DNA of 64,000 nucleotides from JAEUJM01 sp964635055 (GCA_964635055.1 CAZWMT010000017.1:51113-115112); one strand, 5' to 3'. Counted from the stretch's first letter, positions 51,048-59,627 are shown. Numbers and translations: made by a program. Notes: generated from the letters alone by a model not told the origin.

Positions 51048-51479
51048 GTGGGCGACCTGACCGACGAGGAGCAGCGCCGGCGGCGGGAGGCCATCGCCCA
51101 GCTGATGCCCACCACGCCCTTCATCGGGTGGCTGGGACTGGTGGTCGAGCGCTACGAGCCCGACCACGCCAGCACGCGCATCCCGTTCCGTCACGAGCTG
51201 ACCAACGACGGCACCCACTACCACGGCGGTGTGATCGCCTCCGCCCTGGACACCTGCGGCGCGCTCGCGGCGTGGTCGAACCACGACTTCGGCAAGGGCC
51301 AACGAGCCTCGACGGTGTCGATGAGCATCCAGTACGTCGGAACGGCAAAACGATCCGACCTGCTGTGCCACGCCACTGCGATCAAGCGGGGCAGAGAGCT
51401 CACCTTCACCGAGATCACCGCCACCGACGCCGATGGCGGGGCGGTGGCCCACGCGGTGCAGACGTACCGCATCGTGTGA
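51048..51479 (+). CDS. PaaI-type hotdog thioesterase
   Basis: A 143-aa protein with LTNDGTHYHGGVIASALDTCGALAAW (the HGG turn with Asp) and ASTVSMSIQYVG. Family enzymes release acids from acyl-CoA thioesters. The GTG at 51048 is chosen because AAGGAG is 7 nt upstream; starts at 51006 and 51018 are also in frame. It closes the crotonase-SnoaL-SDR-MBL cluster. Confidence 0.87.
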   Translation: MGDLTDEEQRRRREAIAQLMPTTPFIGWLGLVVERYEPDHASTRIPFRHELTNDGTHYHGGVIASALDTCGALAAWSNHDFGKGQRASTVSMSIQYVGTAKRSDLLCHATAIKRGRELTFTEITATDADGGAVAHAVQTYRIV

Positions 51480-51490
51480 GGCACGTGGAC

Positions 51491-52501
51491 ATGACTCACC
51501 CGCCGCCACGGTCCAGGGCGGTGAGCAGACCGGTGCGGCTCACGCTCGCCGCCTGCCTGCCGGTCGCCGTCGTCATGGTCGTGCTCTTCGCGCGGGAGCC
51601 CAGCTATCGGGCCAGCGGGGTGGTCACCCTGTCGCCCGGAGCGCAACCGGGCGAGTCGACGCTGCCCCTGGGGCAACGCGCGTCGGTGGTCCGGGCCGAA
51701 CAGGCGGTGGCCGAGGGCCCGGAGCTCCGCACGCTGCTCGACCCCGTCCTGGACTTCTCCTACGACTACTCCGTCGAAGCCGACGACGCGGCGGCCACTC
51801 TGCGCTTCACGGCCACCGCATCGTCGGCGCAGGAGGCGATGGCGGCTGCCGCGACCGCGAGTGGTGGTTTCGTGTCGCAACGTCCGAGCCTGCCCGGCGC
51901 AGAGTCCGCGCCCGGGGCGACGGTGTCCGAGGCCGCGTCGTTGCCGACCGAGCCCACGTCGCCACCGTTCTTCCTGCTCGCCGTGGGGGGCATCGTGGCC
52001 GGTGCAGCCCTCGCCGGAGCCCTTGCCGTCGCGTCCACCGTGCGCCGGCGCCGCACGCCCGGCACCTCGGGAGGAACCGACCAGACGGAGCGGGAGGGTC
52101 CCGGTCCTGGGCCGGCGGCCCGAGCCCCGGTGTCGCCGCGGCGCGTGGGGCTCGGCCTGGTCGTCATCGTCGGCGCCACCGTGCTCCTCGCCGCGTCGCT
52201 GGCCGGGGCACACGAGCTGTGGGAGGTGCGGACGACGACCGACCACCAGGTGGAGGCCATGATCGAGTGCATACCGGGTTGGCTGGACGAGATCCCCGAC
52301 GGGGCGTCGATCTACCCCCAACCCGACCCGCCCGAGGTGCGTGACCAGTTCTGGCTGGTCCGGCTGACCGAGCTGGCCTTCCCCCGGCTTCGGGTGGCAA
52401 CTGCCCCTGAGGACGCGGACTTCCAGGTGAAGATCGTGCTCGTGGGCGAGGGAGGTCGCGAGCCGTGCGCCGGCTACGCCGCGATCGTCACCCCGGCATG
52501 A
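51491..52501 (+). CDS. Wzz-like chain-length/polysaccharide membrane protein
   Basis: A 336-aa protein. A membrane helix at about 17-37 is followed by YRASGVVTLSPGA and a periplasmic alpha/beta region ending DAAATLRFTATASSAQEAMAAA, which resembles Wzz/capsule chain-length regulators. A second helix lies at about 158-180 and a third at about 218-240, then a C-terminal domain (EAMIECIPGWLDEIP, RLRVATAPEDADFQ). GAGG is 9 nt before the ATG. Its stop overlaps the first mini-ORF by ATGA. The Wzz link is by pattern only. Confidence 0.6.
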   Translation: MTHPPPRSRAVSRPVRLTLAACLPVAVVMVVLFAREPSYRASGVVTLSPGAQPGESTLPLGQRASVVRAEQAVAEGPELRTLLDPVLDFSYDYSVEADDAAATLRFTATASSAQEAMAAAATASGGFVSQRPSLPGAESAPGATVSEAASLPTEPTSPPFFLLAVGGIVAGAALAGALAVASTVRRRRTPGTSGGTDQTEREGPGPGPAARAPVSPRRVGLGLVVIVGATVLLAASLAGAHELWEVRTTTDHQVEAMIECIPGWLDEIPDGASIYPQPDPPEVRDQFWLVRLTELAFPRLRVATAPEDADFQVKIVLVGEGGREPCAGYAAIVTPA

Positions 52502-52566
52502 GCCCGAGGGACGAGGGCGTGGCCCGAGCGGCCCGTGAGCGAAGCGAACAGGAGGGGGAAGCATGA
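52498..52566 (+). CDS. Mini-ORF 1 (22 aa), duplicated leader-like peptide
   Basis: Encodes MSPRDEGVARAARERSEQEG plus two residues. It begins in the stop of the previous gene (ATGA) and ends in the start of mini-ORF 2 (ATGA). Its codons for SEQE include AGGAG, which lies 8 nt before the next start and can serve as that gene's ribosome site. Too short for family assignment; it may be translated only for coupling. Confidence 0.45.
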   Translation: MSPRDEGVARAARERSEQEGEA

Positions 52567-52646
52567 GCCCGAGGGACGCCGCCTCCGTGGCCGAACGGGC
52601 GACGGGCGTGGCCCTTGAGCGAAGCGAACAGGAGCGGGACAGCTGA
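52563..52646 (+). CDS. Mini-ORF 2 (27 aa), paralogue of mini-ORF 1
   Basis: Encodes MSPRDAASVAERATGVALER then SEQERDS. It shares MSPRD at the start and ERSEQE near the end with mini-ORF 1. An AGGAG lies 8 nt upstream of its ATG. Its last codons again contain AGGAG, 8 nt before an in-frame CTG (52643) of the next gene, and CTGA mimics the ATGA overlap. Confidence 0.45.
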   Translation: MSPRDAASVAERATGVALERSEQERDS

Positions 52647-52660
52647 ACCCCCCCTTCGAG

Positions 52661-54052
52661 GTGGCGGCGGTCACCTTCGCGCTGTTGGCCGTGGTCGGGC
52701 TCGCTCCCGCGCGCGTCGTCGCCCGCTCACGCCCCTGGGCCGTCGCACTCACCCCCGTCACCGGCGCGCTCGGTTGTGCCGCGGCCGCATCGCTGTGCGT
52801 GCTCACCCGCACCTCGATGGTTCCCTGGCTGGTCGCGCTCACCGTCGCCGGCTGGATCGCCCTCGGAGTGGCCCGCCGGCACACGGTCCTCGCGAACGAG
52901 CCGGACACCGGCGCGGCCGTAGTGCTCCTCGCCGCCGCGGTCGTCGCCCTCGTCCCGGTCGTGATGGTCGACCTGCCCGCCACCGTCTCCGACGCCCGCT
53001 CGATCTGGTGGCTCCATGCCGCGTGGTTCCGCGCCGGCGGGTCGCTGGCCGCCGACGCCATGCACGACCCGGCCTACGGGGGCTCCCTTCCCGCGCACCC
53101 TCCCCTCGTCCCCAGCGTCGTCGCCGCGGTGTGGCACCTCGACGGCGCCTACGACCGCGAGGTGGCCCTCCGGGTGAGCCAACTGCTCACCGCCTGTGCC
53201 GCCGCCGCGCTGGGCTTCGTCACCGCCCGGGTGCTGCGCCTCACCGGGGCCGGCGGCGCGCTCGTCGCCGCGGGCGTGACCTGGTTGGCCTGGTCGGCCA
53301 AGGTCTCGGTGGGCCTCGACGGCCTGCTCGACCTCACGTGGGCGCTCCTGCTCGCCGCCGGCGCCGTGCTCTGGCTGGCCGGCGACACGGGCCGGCGGAC
53401 GATCGCGGCCGGCGCCCTCTTCGTGGCGGCGGCGATGCTCACCAAGTCGGAGGGCCAGGTGGGCGCCCTGCTCCTGGCCGCCCTCGCGACGGTGCGCTTG
53501 CGCTCGGCCTGGCCCCGAGCGGCCATCGTGGTCGGCACCGTCGTTGGAGCGGCTGCGATGTGGCGCCTCGTGATCACGCCGTCGCGCTACGACACCGGCG
53601 ACCTGAGCCGCCTTCCCGAGCTGGTGCAGCCGGGCAGTGCCGGCTGGGAGCGCATGACGACCGCACTGGGCGACTTCGCCGGCCAACTGGGGCCGCTGGG
53701 GTGGCTCGGCGTGGCCCTCGTCGTGGCGGTCGTCGCGCTCGGCCGCGACCCGTCGGCTCGCGTCCGCCAACCCGGGCTCCTGGCCATCCTGGTCCTCGCC
53801 GCCGGCGTGGCGCTCGCCAACGCCGCCGTGTTCGCGCTCCGCCCCGAGGAGATGGATGCGCTGCTGCACGGCGCGTCCTACCGGACGATCATCGTGGTCC
53901 GGTTGCTCGTGCTCGTCGACGTGGTGCTGGCCCTGGTGGCGGCGGAGCGGGCGTTGCGGACCGGGCGCTCGGCGCAGGACCCAGGCACCGCCGGCGCTGG
54001 CTCCGGTGGCGATCACCGCGAGGCGCGTACGGCTCAGTTCGGCAGTTGGTGA
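52661..54052 (+). CDS. Polytopic membrane protein, glycosyltransferase-C-like
   Basis: A 463-aa protein with about ten membrane helices. The loop after the third helix, VDLPATVSDARSIWWLHAAWF with acidic Asp, followed by HPPLVPSVVAA, resembles GT-C mannosyltransferases that use lipid-linked sugars; this is tentative. The GTG at 52661 lacks a ribosome site; a CTG at 52643, with AGGAG 8 nt upstream and a CTGA overlap with mini-ORF 2, would add 6 residues and looks equally likely. It overlaps the convergent esterase gene by 19 nt. Confidence 0.72.
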   Translation: MAAVTFALLAVVGLAPARVVARSRPWAVALTPVTGALGCAAAASLCVLTRTSMVPWLVALTVAGWIALGVARRHTVLANEPDTGAAVVLLAAAVVALVPVVMVDLPATVSDARSIWWLHAAWFRAGGSLAADAMHDPAYGGSLPAHPPLVPSVVAAVWHLDGAYDREVALRVSQLLTACAAAALGFVTARVLRLTGAGGALVAAGVTWLAWSAKVSVGLDGLLDLTWALLLAAGAVLWLAGDTGRRTIAAGALFVAAAMLTKSEGQVGALLLAALATVRLRSAWPRAAIVVGTVVGAAAMWRLVITPSRYDTGDLSRLPELVQPGSAGWERMTTALGDFAGQLGPLGWLGVALVVAVVALGRDPSARVRQPGLLAILVLAAGVALANAAVFALRPEEMDALLHGASYRTIIVVRLLVLVDVVLALVAAERALRTGRSAQDPGTAGAGSGGDHREARTAQFGSW

Positions 54053-55212
54053 CGCTGGAAGAACGCCCAGGCGAGTTCGGTGGCACTGATGTCCTGCGTG
54101 GTGTGACCCGCGACCGAGGCCAGGCCACCCGCGGCGGGGTCGGCGGTCTGGCCGTCATCGCTCCCGCCGCCCAACGCGGTGCCGGGCCAGCTGTGGCCGC
54201 CGCCCTCGACCAGGTAGAGGACCACCTCGGTTCCACCGTCGCAGTCCGGCCACGAGCGCCGGACCACCTCGTCCGACACCCGCTCCTCGGTCGCCGTCGG
54301 CGCGCAGCCGTCGCGCGCCGCCCATGCCGCCATGGAGTCGTCGACCGGCGGGAAGGCGATCCGGTCCACCTCGGCGGCCTGCTCCGCGGGCGTGGCCGCA
54401 GATGCGTCCAGACGGTTCGAGCCGAGGAAGGCCCGCAACATGTCGCCGAGGCCGCCGCGGTAGGGCAACACGTTGTCGGCGGTGCCGTAGGTCACCTGGA
54501 TGGGCACGGGAGGGCCGGTGTCGCAACCATCGAGCATGGCGAGGCCGGACACCGGCGCGACCGCGGCGAACACGTCGGGCAGGCGACAGGCGAGCGCCGA
54601 GGACATCAGCCCGCCGTTGGAGATCCCTGTGGCGTAGACGCGCGACGTGTCGACGCACAGACCGTCGCCCATCCGGGCCACCAGGTTCTCGATGTACGAG
54701 ACGTCGTCCGACGCGAGGCCGCTGGAGATGTAGTTCCAGTGGGGGATGGCGCCGAGGCCCTGCGGGGTGGCCACGAGGAACCCCTCGGTACGGGCGAGGT
54801 CCTCCATGCCGGTGACCGCGGCCTCCAGGTCGTCGTTCATGGTCAGGCCGTGGATGTCGACCACGAGCGGCGCCGGGGTGCCGGCGCGGTAGGACGCCGG
54901 CACGAACCGCCGGTACTGCCGGGCGACGCCGTCGGAGCGCATCTCCTCGTGGGACACGCCGGCGGTGGGCGCACCATCGCCGGCGCAGCCGGCGGACGGC
55001 CTCGGGGCGCCTGCGTCCGTCTCGCCGGCCCGCGCCGGCTCTCCCCCGACGGTGGCCGTCTCGGTCGTCGCCGTCCCACCGGCCGCCGCCGGGTCGGGGT
55101 CGTCGGCCCCGGCGCCCGCCGCGCACCCCGCGGCCACGAGCGCGAGTGCGCAGGCGACGAGGACGGCGAGCAGACCGCTGGCGGTGGTGCGCGGAGAGGG
55201 GCGAACCGTCAT
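54034..55212 (-). CDS. Lipoprotein esterase (LpqC/PHB-depolymerase-like)
   Basis: A 392-aa lipoprotein: signal ending LVAAGC (lipobox), an acidic Ala/Thr linker, then an alpha/beta hydrolase (about 85-385). Nucleophile Ser is in GISNGGLMS; LVVDIHGLTMN gives the oxyanion region; the His is in VEGGGHSWPG. The fold is that of feruloyl or poly(3-hydroxybutyrate) esterases. Substrate unknown. GAGG lies about 9 nt before the ATG. Confidence 0.87.
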   Translation of the reverse strand: MTVRPSPRTTASGLLAVLVACALALVAAGCAAGAGADDPDPAAAGGTATTETATVGGEPARAGETDAGAPRPSAGCAGDGAPTAGVSHEEMRSDGVARQYRRFVPASYRAGTPAPLVVDIHGLTMNDDLEAAVTGMEDLARTEGFLVATPQGLGAIPHWNYISSGLASDDVSYIENLVARMGDGLCVDTSRVYATGISNGGLMSSALACRLPDVFAAVAPVSGLAMLDGCDTGPPVPIQVTYGTADNVLPYRGGLGDMLRAFLGSNRLDASAATPAEQAAEVDRIAFPPVDDSMAAWAARDGCAPTATEERVSDEVVRRSWPDCDGGTEVVLYLVEGGGHSWPGTALGGGSDDGQTADPAAGGLASVAGHTTQDISATELAWAFFQRHQLPN

Positions 55213-55267
55213 CAGGGGATCCTCGCGACGTGCACCCGCCGAGTGTACGAGCGAGGGGCGCCCGGGC

Positions 55268-56659
55268 TCAGCGCGCCGGCACGGGCGGCAACCGCAGCAC
55301 CGCATCGATGCCGCCCCCGGACGCCTCCCGCAACTCGAGGTCGCCGCCGTCGATGCGGGCCAACCGACGGGCGATGGGAAGGCCGAGACCGCTCCCGCCG
55401 AGGCGGGGCCCCGGTGCGGCCACGCTCCAGAAGCGGTCGAAGGCCCGTCCCCGCTCCTCGGCGCTCATGCCCGGCCCCTGGTCGACGACATGGGCCTCGA
55501 CGACGTCGCCCTGCGCCTGGCACGAGAGCGTGACCTGACTTCCCTCCGAGGACACGTCGAGCGCGTTGGCCAGCAGGTTGTCGATCACGCCGGCCACGTG
55601 ATCCGGGGTGCCCAGCGCGAGGACCGGTGAGCCGGCGTCGCCGGCGACCAGCTCCACCCCCTGCTCGGCGGCCACCGGCGCCCACACCTCCCGCCGCTCC
55701 GCCAGCAGCGCGACCAGGTCGAGCGGCTCCGCGGTCACGGTCGTCGAGATGCGCTCGGCCCGGGCCAGCGCCAGCAACCCGTCGACCAGCCGCGACAGCC
55801 GGCCCACCTCCCGCAACGCGGCGTCGACCTCGTCCTGCTCGCCGGGATCCACCTCCTCGCGGATGTTCTCGAGCTGCAACCGGAGGGCGGTGAGGGGGGT
55901 GCGCAACTGGTGGGACGCATCGGCGACGAACGCCTCCTGGGCCGTCACCAGCTCCTCGAGGCGCGCCGCGGTGTCGTTGAACGCGACCGACAGCGACCGC
56001 ACCTCCGGGGGTCCGTCGTCCACCCGGGTGCGGGCCTCGAGATCGCCGTGCCCCAGTCGTGTGGCGGTCTCCTGCAGCCGCTTCAGGGGACGCACCACCG
56101 AACGGGCGAAGGCGATGCCCACCACCGTGGCCGCCGCGAGCGTGACGAGCCCCACCGTCGCGAGGCGCAGCCAATTGCGGGCCACCCGATCGTCGACGGT
56201 CGAGGTGGGATAGGTGATGCGCACCGCGCCGTGGACCTCGCCGCCCGACGCGACGGGCACGGCGACGTAGAGCAGGTTCTCGTCGAGGGAATCGGAGTGG
56301 CGGGTGCCGGTGGCGACCCGCCCGCTCAGTGCGACCTGGATCTCCGGCCGGCTCGCGAACGAGCGGTCCCCCGGCCGGAGCGGGTCCGAGTCGGCCACCG
56401 CGACGCCGTCGGCGTCCACGATCACCACCCGGCCGCCCGTCCGTTCCTGATACGCCTCGGCGACGGGCTGCAGCTCGATGTCCTGGGTGCCTTCGAGGCT
56501 GTCCTCGGCCAGCGAGGCCAGGGCCACCGCGTCGCGCTCGACGTCGAAGGTCAGCTCGTCGAGCTGGCGGTGGGCGTAGGAGATGCCGAGCGGCACCTCC
56601 AGGATCACGAGGACGAAGACCGTGAGGGTGAGGTAACCGAGGAGGAGCCGGCGGGTCAC
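55268..56659 (-). CDS. Two-component sensor histidine kinase
   Basis: A 463-aa kinase: two membrane helices (about 5-27 and 165-190) around an extracellular sensor of about 135 residues, HAMP (190-240), phosphoacceptor His in SHQLRTPLTALR (about 248), N box DNLLANALD, and G boxes VDQGPGM and GGSGLGLPI. The GTG overlaps the response regulator stop (GTGA), and the two are transcribed together. The signal is unknown. Confidence 0.94.
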   Translation of the reverse strand: MTRRLLLGYLTLTVFVLVILEVPLGISYAHRQLDELTFDVERDAVALASLAEDSLEGTQDIELQPVAEAYQERTGGRVVIVDADGVAVADSDPLRPGDRSFASRPEIQVALSGRVATGTRHSDSLDENLLYVAVPVASGGEVHGAVRITYPTSTVDDRVARNWLRLATVGLVTLAAATVVGIAFARSVVRPLKRLQETATRLGHGDLEARTRVDDGPPEVRSLSVAFNDTAARLEELVTAQEAFVADASHQLRTPLTALRLQLENIREEVDPGEQDEVDAALREVGRLSRLVDGLLALARAERISTTVTAEPLDLVALLAERREVWAPVAAEQGVELVAGDAGSPVLALGTPDHVAGVIDNLLANALDVSSEGSQVTLSCQAQGDVVEAHVVDQGPGMSAEERGRAFDRFWSVAAPGPRLGGSGLGLPIARRLARIDGGDLELREASGGGIDAVLRLPPVPAR

Positions 56660-57333
56660 GTGCCCGAGCCGAGACGGAACCCCACGCCCCGGACGGTCTC
56701 GATGAGGGTGGGGTCGCCCAGTTTCTTGCGAAGGGACGCCACATGGACGTCGAGGGTCTTGGTGGGCCCGTACCAGTGGGCGTCCCAGACCTCCTCGAGG
56801 ATCTCGTCCCTGGTGCGGGTGGCGCCGGGGTCGCCGGCCAGCAGGGCCAGCAGGTCGAACTCCTTGCGGGTGAGGGTCACCTCCCGACCGTCCACGGTGG
56901 CCCGCCGGGTGCGGGTGTCGACCTCGACCCGCCCGGCGTGCAGCACCGGGTCGGGCTCGGCCTCGTCGTCGCTCCCCTGCCGCGACGCCGCGCGGCGCGT
57001 CACGGCGCGGATGCGGGCGACCAGCTCGCGGAAGCCGAACGGCTTCACCACGTAGTCGTCCGCGCCGAGCTCGAGGCCCACCACCCGGTCGACCTCGTCG
57101 CCCCGGGCGGTGATGACGATGATGGGAACCTCCGACTCGGCCCGCAGCCGCCGGCACACCTCGTAGCCGTCGAGGTCGGGCAGTCCCAGGTCGAGCAGCA
57201 CCAGATCCGCGGGCTCGGCCGCGAGTGCCTCGGCGCCGGTGGCCACCCGGGTCACGTCGAACCCCTCACGCCCGAGACCCTTGACCAAGGGCCCGGCGAT
57301 GGCGTCGTCGTCTTCCACCAGCAGCAGCCGCAC
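56656..57333 (-). CDS. Response regulator, OmpR/PhoB family
   Basis: A 225-aa regulator. Receiver domain: acidic EDDD, phosphoacceptor Asp in LVLLDLGLPDLDG (about 50), Thr in VITARG, Lys in VVKPF. The winged-helix domain (about 125-222) has REVTLTRKEFDLLALLA and HVASLRKKLGDPTLIETVRGVGFRL. It is divergent from two low-complexity envelope proteins (57472, 57932), which are plausible targets. GTG start at 57333. Confidence 0.94.
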   Translation of the reverse strand: MRLLLVEDDDAIAGPLVKGLGREGFDVTRVATGAEALAAEPADLVLLDLGLPDLDGYEVCRRLRAESEVPIIVITARGDEVDRVVGLELGADDYVVKPFGFRELVARIRAVTRRAASRQGSDDEAEPDPVLHAGRVEVDTRTRRATVDGREVTLTRKEFDLLALLAGDPGATRTRDEILEEVWDAHWYGPTKTLDVHVASLRKKLGDPTLIETVRGVGFRLGSGT

Positions 57334-57471
57334 GGCACCACCGTCGCACGAATCGGGCCGATTGGGCGCGACGGTGCCGATCTTTGCCAACCCTTTACTC
57401 TCGGCTGCCCGCTGCTTGTCGATGCCTCTCGTACGGTCCGGTGGTCGGATCGCAACCGGGAGGAACCCCCC

Positions 57472-57939
57472 ATGGAACGACGCAAGGCACTCGCCGTGGC
57501 AGGCACCATCGCCGGCACCCTGGCCGCCGCCGGGGCGGCCATGGCCGTCAACTTCGGCCTGCTGGGCGCCCAAGCGAGCCCCGTCGGCAACCTGGACGTG
57601 AAGAGCGCGGCCTCGCTGGCCCCACACCCCACCACGACCACCACCGAGCCGCCCCCCGAGGTCACTGTGGTCTACCAGGACATCCCGGTGCCCACCGGCG
57701 GCGGTGGCACCTCCGGGAGCAGCGGCGGCAGTGGCGGGTCGTCCGGCGGTGGCTACTCGGCCCCGGCCCCGGCCCCCGCCCCGACGCCGGCCGCAGCCCC
57801 GGCCGCCACCCCCGCGGTGGCCCCGACGCCGACCCCGACCTACAGCGACGACGACGGCGACGACGGGGGCGACGACGGGGGCGACGACCACGCTGATGAC
57901 CACGCTGACGACGTCGAAGAGCCCGACGACGATGACTGA
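57472..57939 (+). CDS. Low-complexity envelope protein 1
   Basis: A 155-aa protein. One membrane helix (about 5-28, or uncleaved signal), a Thr-rich stretch, a Gly/Ser-rich region, an Ala-Pro repeat and a C-terminal acidic tract of Asp (DDDGDDGGDD, EEPDDDD). The acidic tail may bind cations. GGGAGGA is 7 nt before the ATG. It overlaps the next gene by 8 nt (ATGACTGA). Function unknown. Confidence 0.62.
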   Translation: MERRKALAVAGTIAGTLAAAGAAMAVNFGLLGAQASPVGNLDVKSAASLAPHPTTTTTEPPPEVTVVYQDIPVPTGGGGTSGSSGGSGGSSGGGYSAPAPAPAPTPAAAPAATPAVAPTPTPTYSDDDGDDGGDDGGDDHADDHADDVEEPDDDD

Positions 57940-58405
57940 CCGCACCCCCCGCATCGTGGTGGACCCCGACGGGCTGCCGCCCAGGCGCCAGCGCAGGAAG
58001 CGGCCCCACGCCGCCGCCACCACCCGCATCCTCACCGCCGGGGTGGCCACCACCGCAGCGTTCGGCATGGTGGCGGCCATGGGCCTGGCCAACCCACCCG
58101 AGGACGCCGCCGCCGACACCCCGGCGCCGACGGTCGTGCCCACCACGACGACCACGGCGCCGGCCCCGGAGCCCCGCCAGATCATCATCGTGCGGCCCCG
58201 CTACGTGCCCGTGCCGTCGAGCTCCGGCGGTTCCTCGGGTAGCTCGTCCGGCGGATCCTCGGGATCGTCGGGCTACTCCGGATCGAGCGGATCGTCGGGC
58301 GGCTCGTCGTACTCGGCCCCCGCGCCGGCGCCGGCGCCGGCGCCCGCGCCCGCCCCGGCGCCGGCGCCGGCGCCGGCCCCCGTCACCAGCACGGGCGGCA
58401 GCTGA
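57932..58405 (+). CDS. Low-complexity envelope protein 2
   Basis: A 157-aa partner of the previous gene with the same plan: basic start (PRRQRRKRP), membrane helix (about 30-50), Thr-rich linker, a small module QIIIVRPRYVPVPSS, a Gly/Ser-rich region, and an alternating Ala-Pro tail. It has no acidic tail. The two overlap by 8 nt and face the two-component genes. No family recognised; a surface or wall-spanning role is likely. Confidence 0.62.
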   Translation: MTDRTPRIVVDPDGLPPRRQRRKRPHAAATTRILTAGVATTAAFGMVAAMGLANPPEDAAADTPAPTVVPTTTTTAPAPEPRQIIIVRPRYVPVPSSSGGSSGSSSGGSSGSSGYSGSSGSSGGSSYSAPAPAPAPAPAPAPAPAPAPAPVTSTGGS

Positions 58406-58455
58406 GCCCACGAGCGGCGCTTCACCTCACGGCGTCCCAACCGCACCCAAGGCCT

Positions 58456-58510
58456 GCTCTGGCCGCGGATCCCCCTCGTCGCCCCGCGAGGAGGATCTCG
58501 CGGCCAGAGC
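58456..58510. terminator. Long hairpin between convergent genes
   Basis: GCTCTGGCCGCG pairs perfectly with CGCGGCCAGAGC. Inside it GATCC/GGATC and CCTCG/CGAGG continue the stem with one bulge, making about 22 bp in all. It lies between the stops at 58405 and 58670 and is probably a bidirectional terminator. The rest of 58406-58669 shows no gene. Confidence 0.65.
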
Positions 58511-58651
58511 CGCGCCCGGACCCTCGCTCCGGTTCCGACCATCGCGCCGGTGCGCCATGGCTCCGGGCCCGCGACCGTGCTCCGGCGGTGGCGAACCCGC
58601 CCACGCCGACCTGACGAGTCCCGCCCGGGCACCGTGCGCCCGGCGTGACCA

Positions 58652-58679
58652 GGAGCCAGGAGCTAGGAGCTAGGAGAGT
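58652..58679. repeat. 7-bp tandem repeat at the end of carD
   Basis: Four units of ggagcya-type heptamer (ggagcca, ggagcta, ggagcta, ggagagt) span the carD stop codon (58670-58672). Each extra unit added outside the gene would leave the protein unchanged. Confidence 0.75.
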
Positions 58680-59146
58680 TGCTTGGTGACCTGCTCGAGG
58701 GCTTCGTCCTCGGACACGTCGAGGGCGAAGCTGAGCTCGGAGACCAGCACGCCCCGGGCCTTCACCAGCATGGACTTCTCGCCGGCGGACAGGCCCCGGT
58801 CGGCGTCACGCAGGGCCAGGTTCCGCACCACCTCGGCCACCTGGTAGACGTCGCCGGACTTCAGCTTCTCCTGGTGGTTCTTGAAGCGGCGGCTCCAGTT
58901 GGAGGGCTCGCGGACGTCCCGCTTGGCCAGCAGCTGGAAGAGGTCGTCGACGTCCTCGCGGGCGATGGGCCGGCGCATGCCGACGGCCTCGGCGTTGGTG
59001 GCGGGGACCGACAGCATCAGGTCGCCGTGCGCCATCCGGAGCACCAGGTACTCCTTCTTCTCGCCGAACTCCTCCCGCTGCTCCTTGCGCTCGATCACTG
59101 CAGCGCCATGATGCGGGTACACGACGCGGTCGCCGACTTCGAACAA
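58670..59146 (-). CDS. carD: CarD-family transcription regulator
   Basis: A 158-aa protein. It begins at once with FEVGDRVVYPHHGAAVIE (RNA polymerase beta-interacting Tudor-like domain) and ends in an all-helical DNA-binding domain with NWSRRFKNHQEKLKSGD, with the conserved Trp. CarD stabilises the open complex and sets rRNA and housekeeping promoter activity. The start is TTG: the frame starts right at the domain and CCAGGAG lies 7 nt upstream. Confidence 0.95.
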   Translation of the reverse strand: MFEVGDRVVYPHHGAAVIERKEQREEFGEKKEYLVLRMAHGDLMLSVPATNAEAVGMRRPIAREDVDDLFQLLAKRDVREPSNWSRRFKNHQEKLKSGDVYQVAEVVRNLALRDADRGLSAGEKSMLVKARGVLVSELSFALDVSEDEALEQVTKQLS

Positions 59147-59378
59147 GGGTGCACTCCTGGGGTCCGCCGAGAACGTCCCGCGCAGGGACCCGGCAACAGC
59201 AATTCGGGGCTTCCCAGGATGCCACGAAACGCGCCGTTCGCCACCCTGGCGGCGCCGGTTCCAGGGAGGGTCCTTGTTTACCGTCCTGTCGGCGAGACGG
59301 CGGCCTCGCCGCCAGGACCCATCCGATGATTCCGTCCGTCCGAGCGAGGGAACAAGCACCCTCCTACCATGACCGGCC

Positions 59379-59585
59379 GTGTCGATCGCCCCCGAGGACT
59401 GGTGGCTGCACTGCCCCCACTGCGACCGCTGGGCGCGAGCCATCGATCACGGCGTGGTGCGCATCGGCGCCCGCTCCAAGGGCAAGCGCACCCTCGCCCG
59501 CTGCTCGGTGTGCCACAAGTTCCGTTGGATCCAGGTGGTCAGCCAGCCCCCCGGCTGGCAGCCACCGGCGGGCACGGCGGCGTGA
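59379..59585 (+). CDS. Small zinc-ribbon protein
   Basis: A 68-aa protein with two CxxC knuckles, LHCPHCDRW and ARCSVCHKF, making a four-Cys zinc ribbon, and a short hydrophobic end. GTG start with TACCAT 8 nt upstream (leaderless). It is divergent from carD. No further family assignment. Confidence 0.7.
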   Translation: MSIAPEDWWLHCPHCDRWARAIDHGVVRIGARSKGKRTLARCSVCHKFRWIQVVSQPPGWQPPAGTAA

Positions 59586-59627
59586 TCCTCGCTGGGCCGG
59601 CTCGGGCCGACCGCGCTGCCCGCACGA

